NCBI GenBank assembly: GCA_027483535.1
Contig: JAIXUN010000003.1
Coordinates: 620,001-684,000, forward strand
From: a bacterium
GTDB taxonomy: Bacteria > Armatimonadota > Fimbriimonadia > Fimbriimonadales > Fimbriimonadaceae
Direction: 5' to 3'
Length of the DNA: 64,000 nucleotides
Under the pieces are notes generated by a model, which was not told where the DNA came from, did no database searches, and saw nothing but the letters and a program-made list of their open reading frames with translations. Of the stretch, positions 17,828-26,105 are shown in pieces; within the stretch, counting starts at the first letter, position 1, and the number at the start of each line of letters is the position of its first letter. Position numbers and translations under genes: made by a program.

Positions 17828-19768
17828 ATGGACCATCCTTCCGTTCAGTCTCGGTTAAACAACAAAAGCGCTCTCGGCTTTCCGCTCAAAGCCAAAGGAC
17901 CGGAGGGCTCGCTGGGATACTCCGCCGAGGACCTTCTTCAACGACCGAGTGGCGACCTTTTCGGCATCTCACAGAACGCGGGCATGATCGGAAAGGGCGA
18001 CGAGGCAACCCTCCCCAACATGGTGATCTTGTCCACGCTGGGTGGATGGCCGGGGAAGGCGATTGGGGCGCACACGGGTCACAACGAGCTCTATCTGCTC
18101 GTCGAAGCCGCCGCCGAAGAGTTTCGCCGACTCAAGCAACTGCCTTTCGCTTTGTACACCAGCGACACTTGCGACGGTCGGACTCAAGGGACAATCTTCG
18201 CCGGGATCAGTCTTCCCTCGCGAAACATTATCTACAAGGGGTTGGCCACCCAGCTTCGGGGCATCCCTTGTGCGGAAGGGGTGGTCGGAATCGCGACCTG
18301 CGACAAGGGTCTGCCCGCCATGACGATGCTGGTCGCGTCGCTTAGGAACTATCCGGGCAACCTTCCCGGGATCATCGTTCCGGGCGGGGTCACGCTCCCC
18401 CCGCAAGAAGGGGAGGACGCAGGGACCATTCAATCGCTTGGGACGCGCTTCGCCAAGGGACTCATCAACCTTCAGCAAGCTCAGGATCTAGGGTGTAAGG
18501 CATGCGCTACTCCGGGTGGGGGATGTCAGTTCTTTGGCACCGCCGCAACCGCTCAATGCGTCGCTGAAGCGTTGGGGCTCTCGCTCACGCACTCCGCCTT
18601 GGCTCCCTCCGGTTTCGATATCTGGACCGACCTCGCTCGCGAATCTGCCGAAGCGATTGTGAGCCTACGCGCGAAGGGAATTGGCGTGAAGGACATCCTC
18701 ACCGATGCCGCGATGCGCAACGCGATGACGGTTCACGCCGCAATGGGCGGTTCGACCAACTTACTTCTTCATATCCCCGCCATAGCCCACGCGGCTGGGC
18801 TCACTCTTCCCACGAGAGAAGACTTTGAGCAGGTCAACCGGGCGGTGCCGCGAATCGTCGACTGCCTCCCAACGGGCGTCCACCCAACTGTTCGAGTGTT
18901 CATGGCCGGAGGTGTTCCCGAGGTGATGCTTCACCTTGCCGAATCCGGGCTACTGAACCTGGACTGCCTCACCGTTTCCGGTTCCACCCTCGGTGAGAAT
19001 CTCGAGGCATGGCGAACTTCGGAGCGCCGAAAAGAGCTGCGAGCAAGACTGTTGGCAGAAGATGGGATCGACCCGGACGACGTTATCCTGCCCCCAGCGA
19101 AGGCAAAAGCGCTTGGCTTCACCTCCACGGTCTGCTATCCCACGGGCAACATCGCCCCAGAAGGAAGCGTGGTCAAGAGCACGTCGATCAACCGAAAGCT
19201 GCTGGACCGAGAGGGCGTTTACCGAAAGACGGCCCCTTGCCGAACCTTCACTTCGGAGGCGTCAGCGATTCAAGCGATCAAATCCGGGCCGGTGGTTCCG
19301 GGAGAAGTCATCGTGATCCTCTGTCGAGGTCCGCTCGGAGCAGGCATGCCCGAAACGTACGAGGTCACCGCCGCGCTAAAGGCGGTGGAAGATCTTTCCG
19401 ACTGCGCGCTCATTACCGACGCCAGATTTTCGGGCGTAACCACGGGGCCCTGCTTTGGGCACGTCTCCCCAGAGGCGCTCGCCCCGAATTCACCCCTCGG
19501 CAAGCTTATCGACGGGGACATGATCGAGATCATTGTCGATACGCGATCCCTTGAGGGATCGATCAACCTGGTGGGAGAAAACGGCGTCCCGGTGAATCCT
19601 GCCGAAGGGAATCGCCTCCTTGCCGAACGATCAAGCCGGACGGATTTAGAGCGAGACCCCATGCTCCCCGATTTCATCCGGCAGTGGGGTCTCGTTCAGC
19701 ACCTTTCCGGTGGGCCCTGGAAAGGCTGTATCGAGGATATCGACGCTTTAGAATCGCGACTTCGCTGA
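17828..19768 (+). CDS. YjhG/YagF-family sugar-acid dehydratase (D-xylonate dehydratase-like)
   Basis: A 646-residue IlvD/EDD-superfamily Fe-S dehydratase. Length and sequence match the E. coli YjhG/YagF branch rather than IlvD. Shared segments include RPSGDLFGISQNAGM, TSDTCDGRTQGT, GIATCDKGLPAMTM, LGCKACATPGGGCQFFGTA, MTVHAAMGGSTNLLLHIPAIAH, FMAGGVPEVMLHL, GNIAPEGSVVKST and LITDARFSGVTTGPCFGH. The Cys residues in CDGRTQG, CDKG and CKAC are the expected cluster/active-site ligands. A good ribosome site (TAGGAG) precedes ATG 17828. The expected reaction is xylonate to 2-keto-3-deoxyxylonate. Its 3' end overlaps a convergent PEP-CTERM gene by 21 nt. Confidence 0.92.
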   Translation: MDHPSVQSRLNNKSALGFPLKAKGPEGSLGYSAEDLLQRPSGDLFGISQNAGMIGKGDEATLPNMVILSTLGGWPGKAIGAHTGHNELYLLVEAAAEEFRRLKQLPFALYTSDTCDGRTQGTIFAGISLPSRNIIYKGLATQLRGIPCAEGVVGIATCDKGLPAMTMLVASLRNYPGNLPGIIVPGGVTLPPQEGEDAGTIQSLGTRFAKGLINLQQAQDLGCKACATPGGGCQFFGTAATAQCVAEALGLSLTHSALAPSGFDIWTDLARESAEAIVSLRAKGIGVKDILTDAAMRNAMTVHAAMGGSTNLLLHIPAIAHAAGLTLPTREDFEQVNRAVPRIVDCLPTGVHPTVRVFMAGGVPEVMLHLAESGLLNLDCLTVSGSTLGENLEAWRTSERRKELRARLLAEDGIDPDDVILPPAKAKALGFTSTVCYPTGNIAPEGSVVKSTSINRKLLDREGVYRKTAPCRTFTSEASAIQAIKSGPVVPGEVIVILCRGPLGAGMPETYEVTAALKAVEDLSDCALITDARFSGVTTGPCFGHVSPEALAPNSPLGKLIDGDMIEIIVDTRSLEGSINLVGENGVPVNPAEGNRLLAERSSRTDLERDPMLPDFIRQWGLVQHLSGGPWKGCIEDIDALESRLR

Positions 19769-20530
19769 CTTCTTGCGCCGATTTAGACCTAAGAGGCCAA
19801 TGGCGAGGGCAACCATCGTCGCAGGTTCTGGGACCGGATTCAATGCGAAGGCGGTCGAATCTCGGTGAGGACCGACGCTGACAGTGGTTGTCGCCGCCGA
19901 GAGTGGGTTGATCGTCAAGAAGTGGCGGTGGAACCAGGTAACCCCGAACAGGGTCCCGGCAGCATTGAACTCAATGTCGGCGATGTAGCTTGCCACATCG
20001 GTATGCGTCATCGAACCGACAAGGTTCAACGCGGCGGAGCTAGCCGGATTTTTGAACAGGAAAGTGTTGTATCCGGCGTCGAATGCGCTGAGATAGGTGT
20101 CGCCCGTGGAATCTTGGTGAGCCACACCCGAAACCCTCAGACCGGACGGAAGACTCAGACCTTGGTTGTAAGTTACTGAGCTGGACCCGGTATCGAAGAA
20201 GAACAGTTCGCTCGTGGCATTGCTAAAGCCCCACATTCCCGATCCTGACCAGTCGAGATCGCCGATATCGGCCTTACCGATGGACCCGGCAGGAATAGGA
20301 ACCACCGCGACGTCCCAGAGATTTCCCGCAGGGTCAGCGGCGTAGAGCGCCCCGGAAGGCGCAAGGGCAAGGCTGTTAGTCGGAAACGATAGGTTGATGA
20401 TGGGGATGCCCGAATTGGTGGGCACGTTCACCAATTCAACGGTCAAGTTGGAGTTGGCGACGCGGACAAACGGCGCGGCCAGGGAGAGGGAGCCTAATCC
20501 TCCCAAAAGCAAAACAGAAGCAAAACGCAT
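19748..20530 (-). CDS. PEP-CTERM-type secreted protein
   Basis: A 260-residue exported protein: signal peptide (MRFASVLLLGGLGSLSLA), a mature domain with propeller-like repeats (LALAPSGALYAADPAGNLWD, DIGDLDWSGSGMWGFSNA), and a C-terminal sorting tail VPEPATMVALAIGLLGL followed by NRRKKSAKSRF. Such tails are substrates for exosortase-type processing; no exosortase lies in this window. The first ATG has TAAGAT 6 nt upstream. Its 3' end overlaps the dehydratase gene on the opposite strand. Confidence 0.85.
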   Translation of the reverse strand: MRFASVLLLGGLGSLSLAAPFVRVANSNLTVELVNVPTNSGIPIINLSFPTNSLALAPSGALYAADPAGNLWDVAVVPIPAGSIGKADIGDLDWSGSGMWGFSNATSELFFFDTGSSSVTYNQGLSLPSGLRVSGVAHQDSTGDTYLSAFDAGYNTFLFKNPASSAALNLVGSMTHTDVASYIADIEFNAAGTLFGVTWFHRHFLTINPLSAATTTVSVGPHRDSTAFALNPVPEPATMVALAIGLLGLNRRKKSAKSRF

Positions 20531-20532
20531 AC

Positions 20533-20542
20533 CTGCATCTTA
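20533..20542 (-). promoter_or_regulatory. -10-like hexamer for PEP-CTERM gene at 20530 (leaderless type)
   Basis: On the minus strand TAAGAT lies 6 nt before the ATG at 20528-20530, with no Shine-Dalgarno in between. Confidence 0.45.
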
Positions 20543-20721
20543 CGTCCGAATCCGACAGATTCGGCAGTGGAGATTTTGGGGCGTGTCCGTCCATGCGCTT
20601 CGGGATGAGTCTTTGTTCCCACCTCCTTGGGTTATCTGATCGGCCACCAGAGGGCAATTTAGGTTCAAAGTTTGGGTGCAAACGGTAGTGGTCGTGATTT
20701 TCAACCCAGAAAGTGGTTCAA

Positions 20722-20751
20722 ATAATCGGAAAAACTATATAATCCGATTAT
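20722..20751 (+). promoter_or_regulatory. Inverted repeat over a consensus -10 at a start codon
   Basis: Arms ATAATCGGA (20722-20730) and TCCGATTAT (20743-20751) are perfect complements separated by 12 nt. A consensus TATAAT lies at 20738-20743, and the second arm runs into ATG 20750. The arrangement could be an operator, or a hairpin that hides the start codon of a leaderless message. Confidence 0.55.
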
Positions 20752-21436
20752 GAAGTGGTTTGCACTCACCTTTGCAGTGGCTTCGCTTAGCGGTTCGGCC
20801 TCAGCTCTCGTCATCGATACGTTCTCCAACACTCAAGGACCCTACACCGGAGCTTATGGAGTCGGGGAGGCAGGGCGAGAGGCTGCACCCGTTCTCGGAG
20901 ATACGAGATTCCTATCGACCCTTCAAATGGCCAATAACGACGCTAAATCCACCGTTCGAGTGGATGGTGGTCTATGGGCTTCGGCGGAATATGGGGCGGT
21001 GTCGCATGCCTGGGTCGCGTACTTTTCAACGGGAGTCACCGCTCCCAACGTTGTTCAGTTCTCGGCCAATACTAACTACGACTTCGGAAACAACAACGCC
21101 TTTCAGATCAGAATGGGCGGCAATGAAAAGCCGCTTTGGATCTCTGCAAGATTGATCTCGTTTGATGGCTCCGCGTCGACAATGCGCTTCTTGAAGAACC
21201 TCGAGCCTGGCGGGGAGAGAATCGTCGAGCTGCTGCCGAGCGACCTCGTCGAATGGGAGACCGGCTTTGACCCCTCGCGGATCGACCTCATCGACTTCGC
21301 CTTCCAAAGCGAGGCGAGCGGAGACTTCAAGATCAATTCCATCGTCGCTTTCCATCAGCCGGTTCCGGAGCCGACAACGATTGCGGCCCTCGCGATTGCG
21401 ACGGTTGGTCTGCTTCGCCGAAGAAAGCGGGTCTGA
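20750..21436 (+). CDS. PEP-CTERM-type secreted protein
   Basis: A 228-residue exported protein with signal peptide MKWFALTFAVASLSGSASA and C-terminal tail VPEPTTIAALAIATVGLLRRRKRV. The mature part is rich in Asn/Thr/Ser and predicted beta strands, without cysteines. Its start overlaps an inverted repeat and lies 6 nt after a consensus -10 element. The next gene, an acetyltransferase, starts 17 nt after its stop but has its own -10-like hexamer. Confidence 0.85.
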   Translation: MKWFALTFAVASLSGSASALVIDTFSNTQGPYTGAYGVGEAGREAAPVLGDTRFLSTLQMANNDAKSTVRVDGGLWASAEYGAVSHAWVAYFSTGVTAPNVVQFSANTNYDFGNNNAFQIRMGGNEKPLWISARLISFDGSASTMRFLKNLEPGGERIVELLPSDLVEWETGFDPSRIDLIDFAFQSEASGDFKINSIVAFHQPVPEPTTIAALAIATVGLLRRRKRV

Positions 21437-21440
21437 ATGG

Positions 21441-21446
21441 TAGTCT
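21441..21446 (+). promoter_or_regulatory. -10-like hexamer for acetyltransferase gene (leaderless type)
   Basis: TAGTCT ends 7 nt before ATG 21454. No Shine-Dalgarno is present. Confidence 0.4.
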
Positions 21447-21453
21447 GACCTCG

Positions 21454-22398
21454 ATGCCGTACGAGATTCGAGCGATTGAACCGGAACAGTGGGCAGATGC
21501 TCTGCGACTCTGGGAAAACGTCTTCGGGGTCGGTCAGTGGCTGTTCGATTCCCTCCACATAGGCACGGTGGATCGAAAGTGGAGCCACTGCGGAGTAGCA
21601 ATTGACGAATCGGGGCGAATCGTCAGCGCCGTCGACCTGTTCATGCGCCAGGTACGCGACGAAAGCGGTTCGCCCGTGAAGGTTGCGGCCGTCGGGAGCG
21701 TTGCGACCCTAGAAGAAGCGCGCAAGCAAGGGCTCAGCGGGCAACTGCTCGAAAGAGCCCTTGAGCAAATGCGCCTTGATAACTGCGCTTGGTCGCACCT
21801 CTTTACGGGCACGCACCATCACTACCGTCGATACGGCTGGTTCGATGCACCGCTCAAAACGCGCCGAGGTCGATTCAAGCGCGTTCCGTTGCCAATCACC
21901 GGGGTTCGCGTTCTGAACGATCAAGAAAAGGATGCATTTTTGAGCCTGATGAGGCAATGGTGGGAGGCGGATAACGTCGCGCGACCCCTCACTCACGTGC
22001 GAACCGAACAGTATTGGCGAGAAGCCATTCGACCCCGAATGGGCCAGGGATCCATCCACCAAAACCGGGAAGTCGTTCTTGTCGAACAGGGCGGTGAGCC
22101 GTACGGTTATGCCGTGATCGAAAAGCAGGACGAGAAAATAAGGGTGCTAGAGACGGGTGGCGATCATCGCCGTGCGCTCTCCGGATCAGCATCGCTCTAT
22201 CCTGGTGCAGAGGTTGTTTTCGACCTGCCGTTCGATGCCCCCTGGGACGAGGCCATTCAGCTGGTTAGCGATGACGTATCCGAGCAACCCGAACCTTGGT
22301 CGATGGCTCGTGGACTCCCAAGCGGGCTCTCGGACGAACTGGTGAAGGCTATTTTCGCGGCGAAAGGCGCCCACCACTGGCAGTTGGACAACTTCTGA
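21454..22398 (+). CDS. GNAT-family (Eis-like) N-acetyltransferase
   Basis: A 314-residue acetyl-CoA-dependent transferase. The N-terminal GNAT domain has strand GVAIDESGRIVSAVDLFMRQV and the acetyl-CoA loop VGSVATLEEARKQGLSGQLLERALEQM, a variant of the R/Q-x-x-G-x-G/A motif. It is followed by LFTGTHHHYRRYGWF, typical of Eis-like proteins in which a second degenerate GNAT half follows. The C-terminal part (about 160-314) fits that second half. Substrates of such enzymes range from aminoglycosides to protein lysines; nothing here decides. Confidence 0.85.
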   Translation: MPYEIRAIEPEQWADALRLWENVFGVGQWLFDSLHIGTVDRKWSHCGVAIDESGRIVSAVDLFMRQVRDESGSPVKVAAVGSVATLEEARKQGLSGQLLERALEQMRLDNCAWSHLFTGTHHHYRRYGWFDAPLKTRRGRFKRVPLPITGVRVLNDQEKDAFLSLMRQWWEADNVARPLTHVRTEQYWREAIRPRMGQGSIHQNREVVLVEQGGEPYGYAVIEKQDEKIRVLETGGDHRRALSGSASLYPGAEVVFDLPFDAPWDEAIQLVSDDVSEQPEPWSMARGLPSGLSDELVKAIFAAKGAHHWQLDNF

Positions 22399-22553
22399 CG
22401 AAGGATTCGGCACGGCCACCGGCCATTAAATTCTCCGCCTGTGAAATTCTCCGGGATTCCATTCTTCAAACCGCGTTGGTGATCCTAATCACCGACGATT
22501 TCTAGCCCCGTCTGTACTCTCGTTTTGTGACCGAAGAAGGTCACGGAACAGAA

Positions 22554-23552
22554 ATGGACAACTTTCATGCATTGAAACCCACGGATCGGGTTTCCCCTGA
22601 AGCGACCAAGACGGCGATTCGCCCCCGAAATGGGTCGTCGAGATTCCAAAAGGCAGTGGTCGCAATTGGCTTGCCGGCCATCTTGGCGATTGCCGGCTGC
22701 GGCGGGAGCGGGAACGACACCGTTGTCGTTCCGCCTGTCGTGGACACCTTCACCATGACCGCCTCGGCGAGTTTCTCTGATGTCGTAGGCATCGACCCGG
22801 CGCCAACCGACCTCTCGGTCACGGTCGGTGCATACAGCAACTCCGGTTATAGGCGCTCTTATGCATTCGGTCCTACGACAGGTCGATTTTCGTTTTCGAT
22901 GCCGGAGGCGACTTTCGTAGACGGAATGAAGTTTCCGGTCGCCAGTGGCACGGGCGTGGCTGAAGAGAACCAAGCGATCGTCGCTAAATTGGCTCTCGGA
23001 ACGACCGCCGAGTATGAGGGGCACACGGGGTTTGTGAGCACCGTTCTAGAAACCTCTGGACCCGTGTTTACGGGCGAAGCCCAGTTCCGAGGTCTTCCGA
23101 GCACGACCGCTGGCACGTTCAAGGCCGATGCACGAATGCAGCACGCCGGGATCACCGTTCAACCAAAGCAAACGCCTCCCAACCCAAGAGGAACCATCTA
23201 CCGCCAAACAACGGAAGGGGTGCGGAGCTTTGTCAGCTCGATCACCGGTGTCGTATCCGAGACGATCGGTGCCCAGCCAGGCTTTCGCGTGAACCTAGCG
23301 AACGGAGACTACTTCGTAATCGGTCTTCCCTCGGTTGCCCAGGGCACTTACACGGTTGGTTTTGGCTCAACTGACGGATACGTTGGCTACACCCAAGGCG
23401 AAACCCAGTACGCCGCTCAAGGGTTTGGCCGGATGCACGTTGTGGTTCAGGGGTCTTTGACCACTGTCACTCTCAGCGGTCTGAGATTTGGCAGTCCAAC
23501 GCCCATTTCCGGGTCCATCGACGGAGTGTTCGTCTACAACTCTGCCCTTTAG
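22554..23552 (+). CDS. Putative lipoprotein of unknown function
   Basis: A 332-residue protein with a hydrophobic stretch ending in the lipobox AILAIAGC-GGSGND (Cys near residue 49), so it is probably a lipoprotein despite an N-region of over 30 residues. The mature part is Thr/Gly/Val-rich, as in beta-sandwich surface proteins, and I recognise no catalytic motif. The start could also be upstream (GTG or TTG near 22527). The zinc-ribbon gene starts 36 nt downstream. Confidence 0.7.
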   Translation: MDNFHALKPTDRVSPEATKTAIRPRNGSSRFQKAVVAIGLPAILAIAGCGGSGNDTVVVPPVVDTFTMTASASFSDVVGIDPAPTDLSVTVGAYSNSGYRRSYAFGPTTGRFSFSMPEATFVDGMKFPVASGTGVAEENQAIVAKLALGTTAEYEGHTGFVSTVLETSGPVFTGEAQFRGLPSTTAGTFKADARMQHAGITVQPKQTPPNPRGTIYRQTTEGVRSFVSSITGVVSETIGAQPGFRVNLANGDYFVIGLPSVAQGTYTVGFGSTDGYVGYTQGETQYAAQGFGRMHVVVQGSLTTVTLSGLRFGSPTPISGSIDGVFVYNSAL

Positions 23553-23588
23553 AAGGCAGAAATCGCCCTAAGAAAAAGGAGATATTGA

Positions 23589-23882
23589 ATGAAGAAACTA
23601 CCTTGCCCCCACTGTCAGGCACCGGAGATTCCGGGTTTGACGAAACTTACTCTAGGACCTGGTCGCACCATCGCTTGCCCCAAATGCGGCGGCGCGATTA
23701 GCGTGCCTTGGACGACACTGCTCTTGCTACTGCCCTTCATGGGCGCAATGGGCATCGCCCGAACATCGAGTTCTCTTCCGGTGAAAGCGGTCGTGTGGGT
23801 GTTGATGCTTGGGCTGGTCGTCGTGATTTTGCAGCTCTTTGTGCCTCTTCAGGCGCGAGACGCTCACGTTGGGAAGCGGTAG
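23589..23882 (+). CDS. Small membrane protein with N-terminal zinc ribbon
   Basis: A 97-residue protein. The N-terminus has a four-cysteine ribbon, CPHC (about residues 6-9) and CPKCGG (about 36-41). Two hydrophobic helices follow, TTLLLLLPFMGAMGIA and VWVLMLGLVVVILQLFV, then a short charged tail. A strong ribosome-binding site (AAGGAGAT, 6 nt spacing) supports ATG 23589. It may be co-transcribed with the preceding lipoprotein. Function is unknown. Confidence 0.75.
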   Translation: MKKLPCPHCQAPEIPGLTKLTLGPGRTIACPKCGGAISVPWTTLLLLLPFMGAMGIARTSSSLPVKAVVWVLMLGLVVVILQLFVPLQARDAHVGKR

Positions 23883-23921
23883 GCCACACGTCCTCATCGC
23901 CCCCGACGGCAAAAAACTACC

Positions 23922-23955
23922 GGATCCGCGCTCATCTTTTGAGTAGCGCGGATCC
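23922..23955 (-). terminator. Hairpin terminator between convergent genes
   Basis: Perfect 11 bp stem GGATCCGCGCT / AGCGCGGATCC with a 12 nt loop. Read on the minus strand the stem is followed by GGTAGTTTTTT, so it mainly ends the PEP-CTERM transcript that stops at 23964. Confidence 0.8.
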
Positions 23956-23963
23956 AAGACCGT

Positions 23964-24665
23964 TTACTTTCTTTTGCGGCGAACCATCGCCAGCGCGCCC
24001 AATCCGAGAGCGAGCATCGAAGCAGGCTCAGGGACGGGATTGAAGGCGACGTGGTCGATCATGATTCCATCTCGAAAAGGAGCAGAGACGCCGTTGACCA
24101 GAGTAATGCTGCTGATCGTGCTTCCAGCAGTTCCATCAATCCTCATGTAGCCCTGTCGCGAACCGTTGTTCCCCCAACCCCCGATGGAATTCAGGTCGCC
24201 AAAAGACGTTCCATTGATGAGAAGCTCAAGTGCAAGGTCCGACTGCTGAAGGCTGAAGCCGACCGAAGATACCGGCGTGGCAAAGTGCAGCTTGATGATT
24301 CCCCAACTGTCGCCTTCGGTGTAGGTGAACTCGCGGTTCGTTCGGGTGTTGATCAACCCCCGACGACCATCCCAGGCTCCACCGCCGCCGATTTGGAAGG
24401 CGGTTCCAAATGTGCTGTCCGTAAACGGATCGAAGGTATTCGGCAAGGTAGAGGTCGGGCCGTAGCCACCATTCACCGAGCTCACCGAGACTTGCAGTCC
24501 CGAAACGAGGTTTACATCCTCAAAATCCTCAATCACGTAGCCAGAGACGCCGAGTGTGGCATCGCTTGCTCCCCAACTGCCCGCAGAAACGGGCGAAAAC
24601 GTGTATCCGGCAAACGCTGCCTGGATGGCTCCCACTAACAAAACAGAAAATACAAGACGTTTCAT
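23964..24665 (-). CDS. PEP-CTERM-type secreted protein
   Basis: A 233-residue exported protein with signal peptide MKRLVFSVLLVGAIQAAFA and sorting tail VPEPASMLALGLGALAMVRRKRK. The mature domain has segments such as VIEDFEDVNLVSGLQVSV and LHFATPVSSVGFSLQQ, resembling beta-sandwich domains found in many PEP-CTERM proteins (fibronectin- or lectin-like folds). Start ATG 24665 is chosen over an in-frame start 120 nt further up because of the signal peptide and an AAGGA sequence upstream. Confidence 0.86.
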   Translation of the reverse strand: MKRLVFSVLLVGAIQAAFAGYTFSPVSAGSWGASDATLGVSGYVIEDFEDVNLVSGLQVSVSSVNGGYGPTSTLPNTFDPFTDSTFGTAFQIGGGGAWDGRRGLINTRTNREFTYTEGDSWGIIKLHFATPVSSVGFSLQQSDLALELLINGTSFGDLNSIGGWGNNGSRQGYMRIDGTAGSTISSITLVNGVSAPFRDGIMIDHVAFNPVPEPASMLALGLGALAMVRRKRK

Positions 24666-24798
24666 GTCAATCCTTAGGAAGAGATCTTCCTTATTGCAAA
24701 TACTATCATTGTTCGCATCGATCGGTAAGAGATGAGTTGCCTGGCGAGTTTCGCAAACTCGGGACCCGCCAAAAAGGCACTTCATTTAACGAAAAATT

Positions 24799-24815
24799 CG
24801 TTGTAAGATACAACG
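24799..24815 (+). promoter_or_regulatory. Palindrome and -10-like element abutting the xylanase start codon
   Basis: CGTTGTAAGATACAACG is a perfect 7 bp inverted repeat with a 3 nt centre. It ends at the base before ATG 24816 and contains TAAGAT (24804-24809), a -10-like hexamer 6 nt before the start. This fits an operator placed over the promoter of a substrate-induced gene. Confidence 0.55.
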
Positions 24816-26036
24816 ATGCACTCACCTCAAAGTAGCGGTCGAGGTCAAGGCAAACGAGCCAAGGCCGCGATTACCATCGGCGTTGCCACAACGCTTGTCG
24901 TTGGCGCTGCCATTGCGCTCGCCCAGCCCGCCTTTCAGCCAAAGATGGAATCTAACGAAGTCTCCTCGCCCATTCAAGACGCCCCGCCTTTGAAAGATTC
25001 CTTTAAGGGCAAGTTCCTTATCGGAACCGCGGTGAGCACCTCGCTTTTGAAAGGACAGCAACCCGCAACCGAGGCGCTGATCAAGAAGCATTTCAACGTC
25101 TTTACGGCAGAGAACTCCATGAAGCCGGAGGGGATGCAGCCGCGTGAAGGCGAGTTCCAGTTTGAGGATGCGGATCGCCTGGTGAAGATTGCCCAAGAGG
25201 CGGGTGGTCACGTTGTGGGCCACACCCTAGCCTGGCACGCGCAAACGCCTCGCTGGTTCTTCCAGGGCGAAGGCGACAAGCCGGTGACGAAAGAGGTCGC
25301 CCTTGCGAGACTCCGCAACCACATCAAAACGATTGTTGGACGATATAAAGGCAAGATTCGCGAGTGGGACGTGGTCAACGAGGCCATCAACGACGGTCCG
25401 GGCGTGTATCGACAAACCCCCTGGATCCGAGCCCTTGGCGAGGACTACATCGCGGAGGCATTCCGAGCCGCGCACGAAGCCGACCCTGATGCCATCCTGA
25501 TTTACAACGACTACAACATCGAACTTGAATACAAGCGACCAAAGGCGCTCGAACTCCTGAAGAAGTTGATCGCCCAGAAGGTGCCGATTCACGCGGTAGG
25601 TATTCAATCCCACTGGCGAATCGAGAACATGCCCCTCGCGGAAATGGAGAAGTCCATCCAGGAGTACTCCGCCCTTGGTCTTAAGGTGATGATCACCGAG
25701 CTAGACCTTGGCGTGCTTCCTACCAAGTATCAAGGTGCAGATATTTCTCGGACCGAAGCAATGTCGCCCGAACAGGCGGCGGTTGTCAATCCATACACGG
25801 CGGGTCTTCCTGCAGAGGTCGCCAAACTGCACGGTGAGAAGTATCGCGAAGCATTCGCGCTGTTTAAGAAGTATGAGAAGCAGATTGGTCGGGTGACCTT
25901 CTGGGGAACTCACGACGGCGAATCTTGGCTCAACGGCTTCCCGATTCGAGGTCGAACCGACTACCCGTTGCTGTTCGATCGCAAGCTTCAGCCGAAGCCC
26001 GCGTTCTTTGCAGTCAAAGAAGTCATCGGCAAATAG
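24816..26036 (+). CDS. Endo-1,4-beta-xylanase, GH10
   Basis: A 406-residue secreted glycoside hydrolase family 10 enzyme cutting beta-1,4-xylan. The N-terminus has a Lys/Arg region then a hydrophobic signal (AAITIGVATTLVVGAAIALA). The barrel contains FNVFTAENSMKPEGMQPREG, VGHTLAWHAQTPRWFF, the acid/base site WDVVNEAIND (Glu189), VGIQSHWRI and the nucleophile site ITELDLGV (Glu295), then TFWGTHDGESWLNGFP. All expected catalytic residues are present and there is no carbohydrate-binding module. The sugar-acid catabolic pair lies 5-8 kb upstream, a possible functional link. Confidence 0.95.
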   Translation: MHSPQSSGRGQGKRAKAAITIGVATTLVVGAAIALAQPAFQPKMESNEVSSPIQDAPPLKDSFKGKFLIGTAVSTSLLKGQQPATEALIKKHFNVFTAENSMKPEGMQPREGEFQFEDADRLVKIAQEAGGHVVGHTLAWHAQTPRWFFQGEGDKPVTKEVALARLRNHIKTIVGRYKGKIREWDVVNEAINDGPGVYRQTPWIRALGEDYIAEAFRAAHEADPDAILIYNDYNIELEYKRPKALELLKKLIAQKVPIHAVGIQSHWRIENMPLAEMEKSIQEYSALGLKVMITELDLGVLPTKYQGADISRTEAMSPEQAAVVNPYTAGLPAEVAKLHGEKYREAFALFKKYEKQIGRVTFWGTHDGESWLNGFPIRGRTDYPLLFDRKLQPKPAFFAVKEVIGK

Positions 26037-26064
26037 TTCTTCTTAACTGTTAAGAGAGTTGGTG

Positions 26065-26104
26065 AAGAGCCATTCGGTGCAAGCGTGCCGAATGGCTCTT
26101 TTGC
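26065..26104 (+). terminator. Rho-independent terminator after xylanase
   Basis: Perfect 13 bp stem AAGAGCCATTCGG / CCGAATGGCTCTT followed by TTG; 28 nt past the xylanase stop. The mirror end begins close to the convergent ankyrin gene stop at 26106, so it may work in both directions. Confidence 0.88.
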
Positions 26105-26105
26105 G

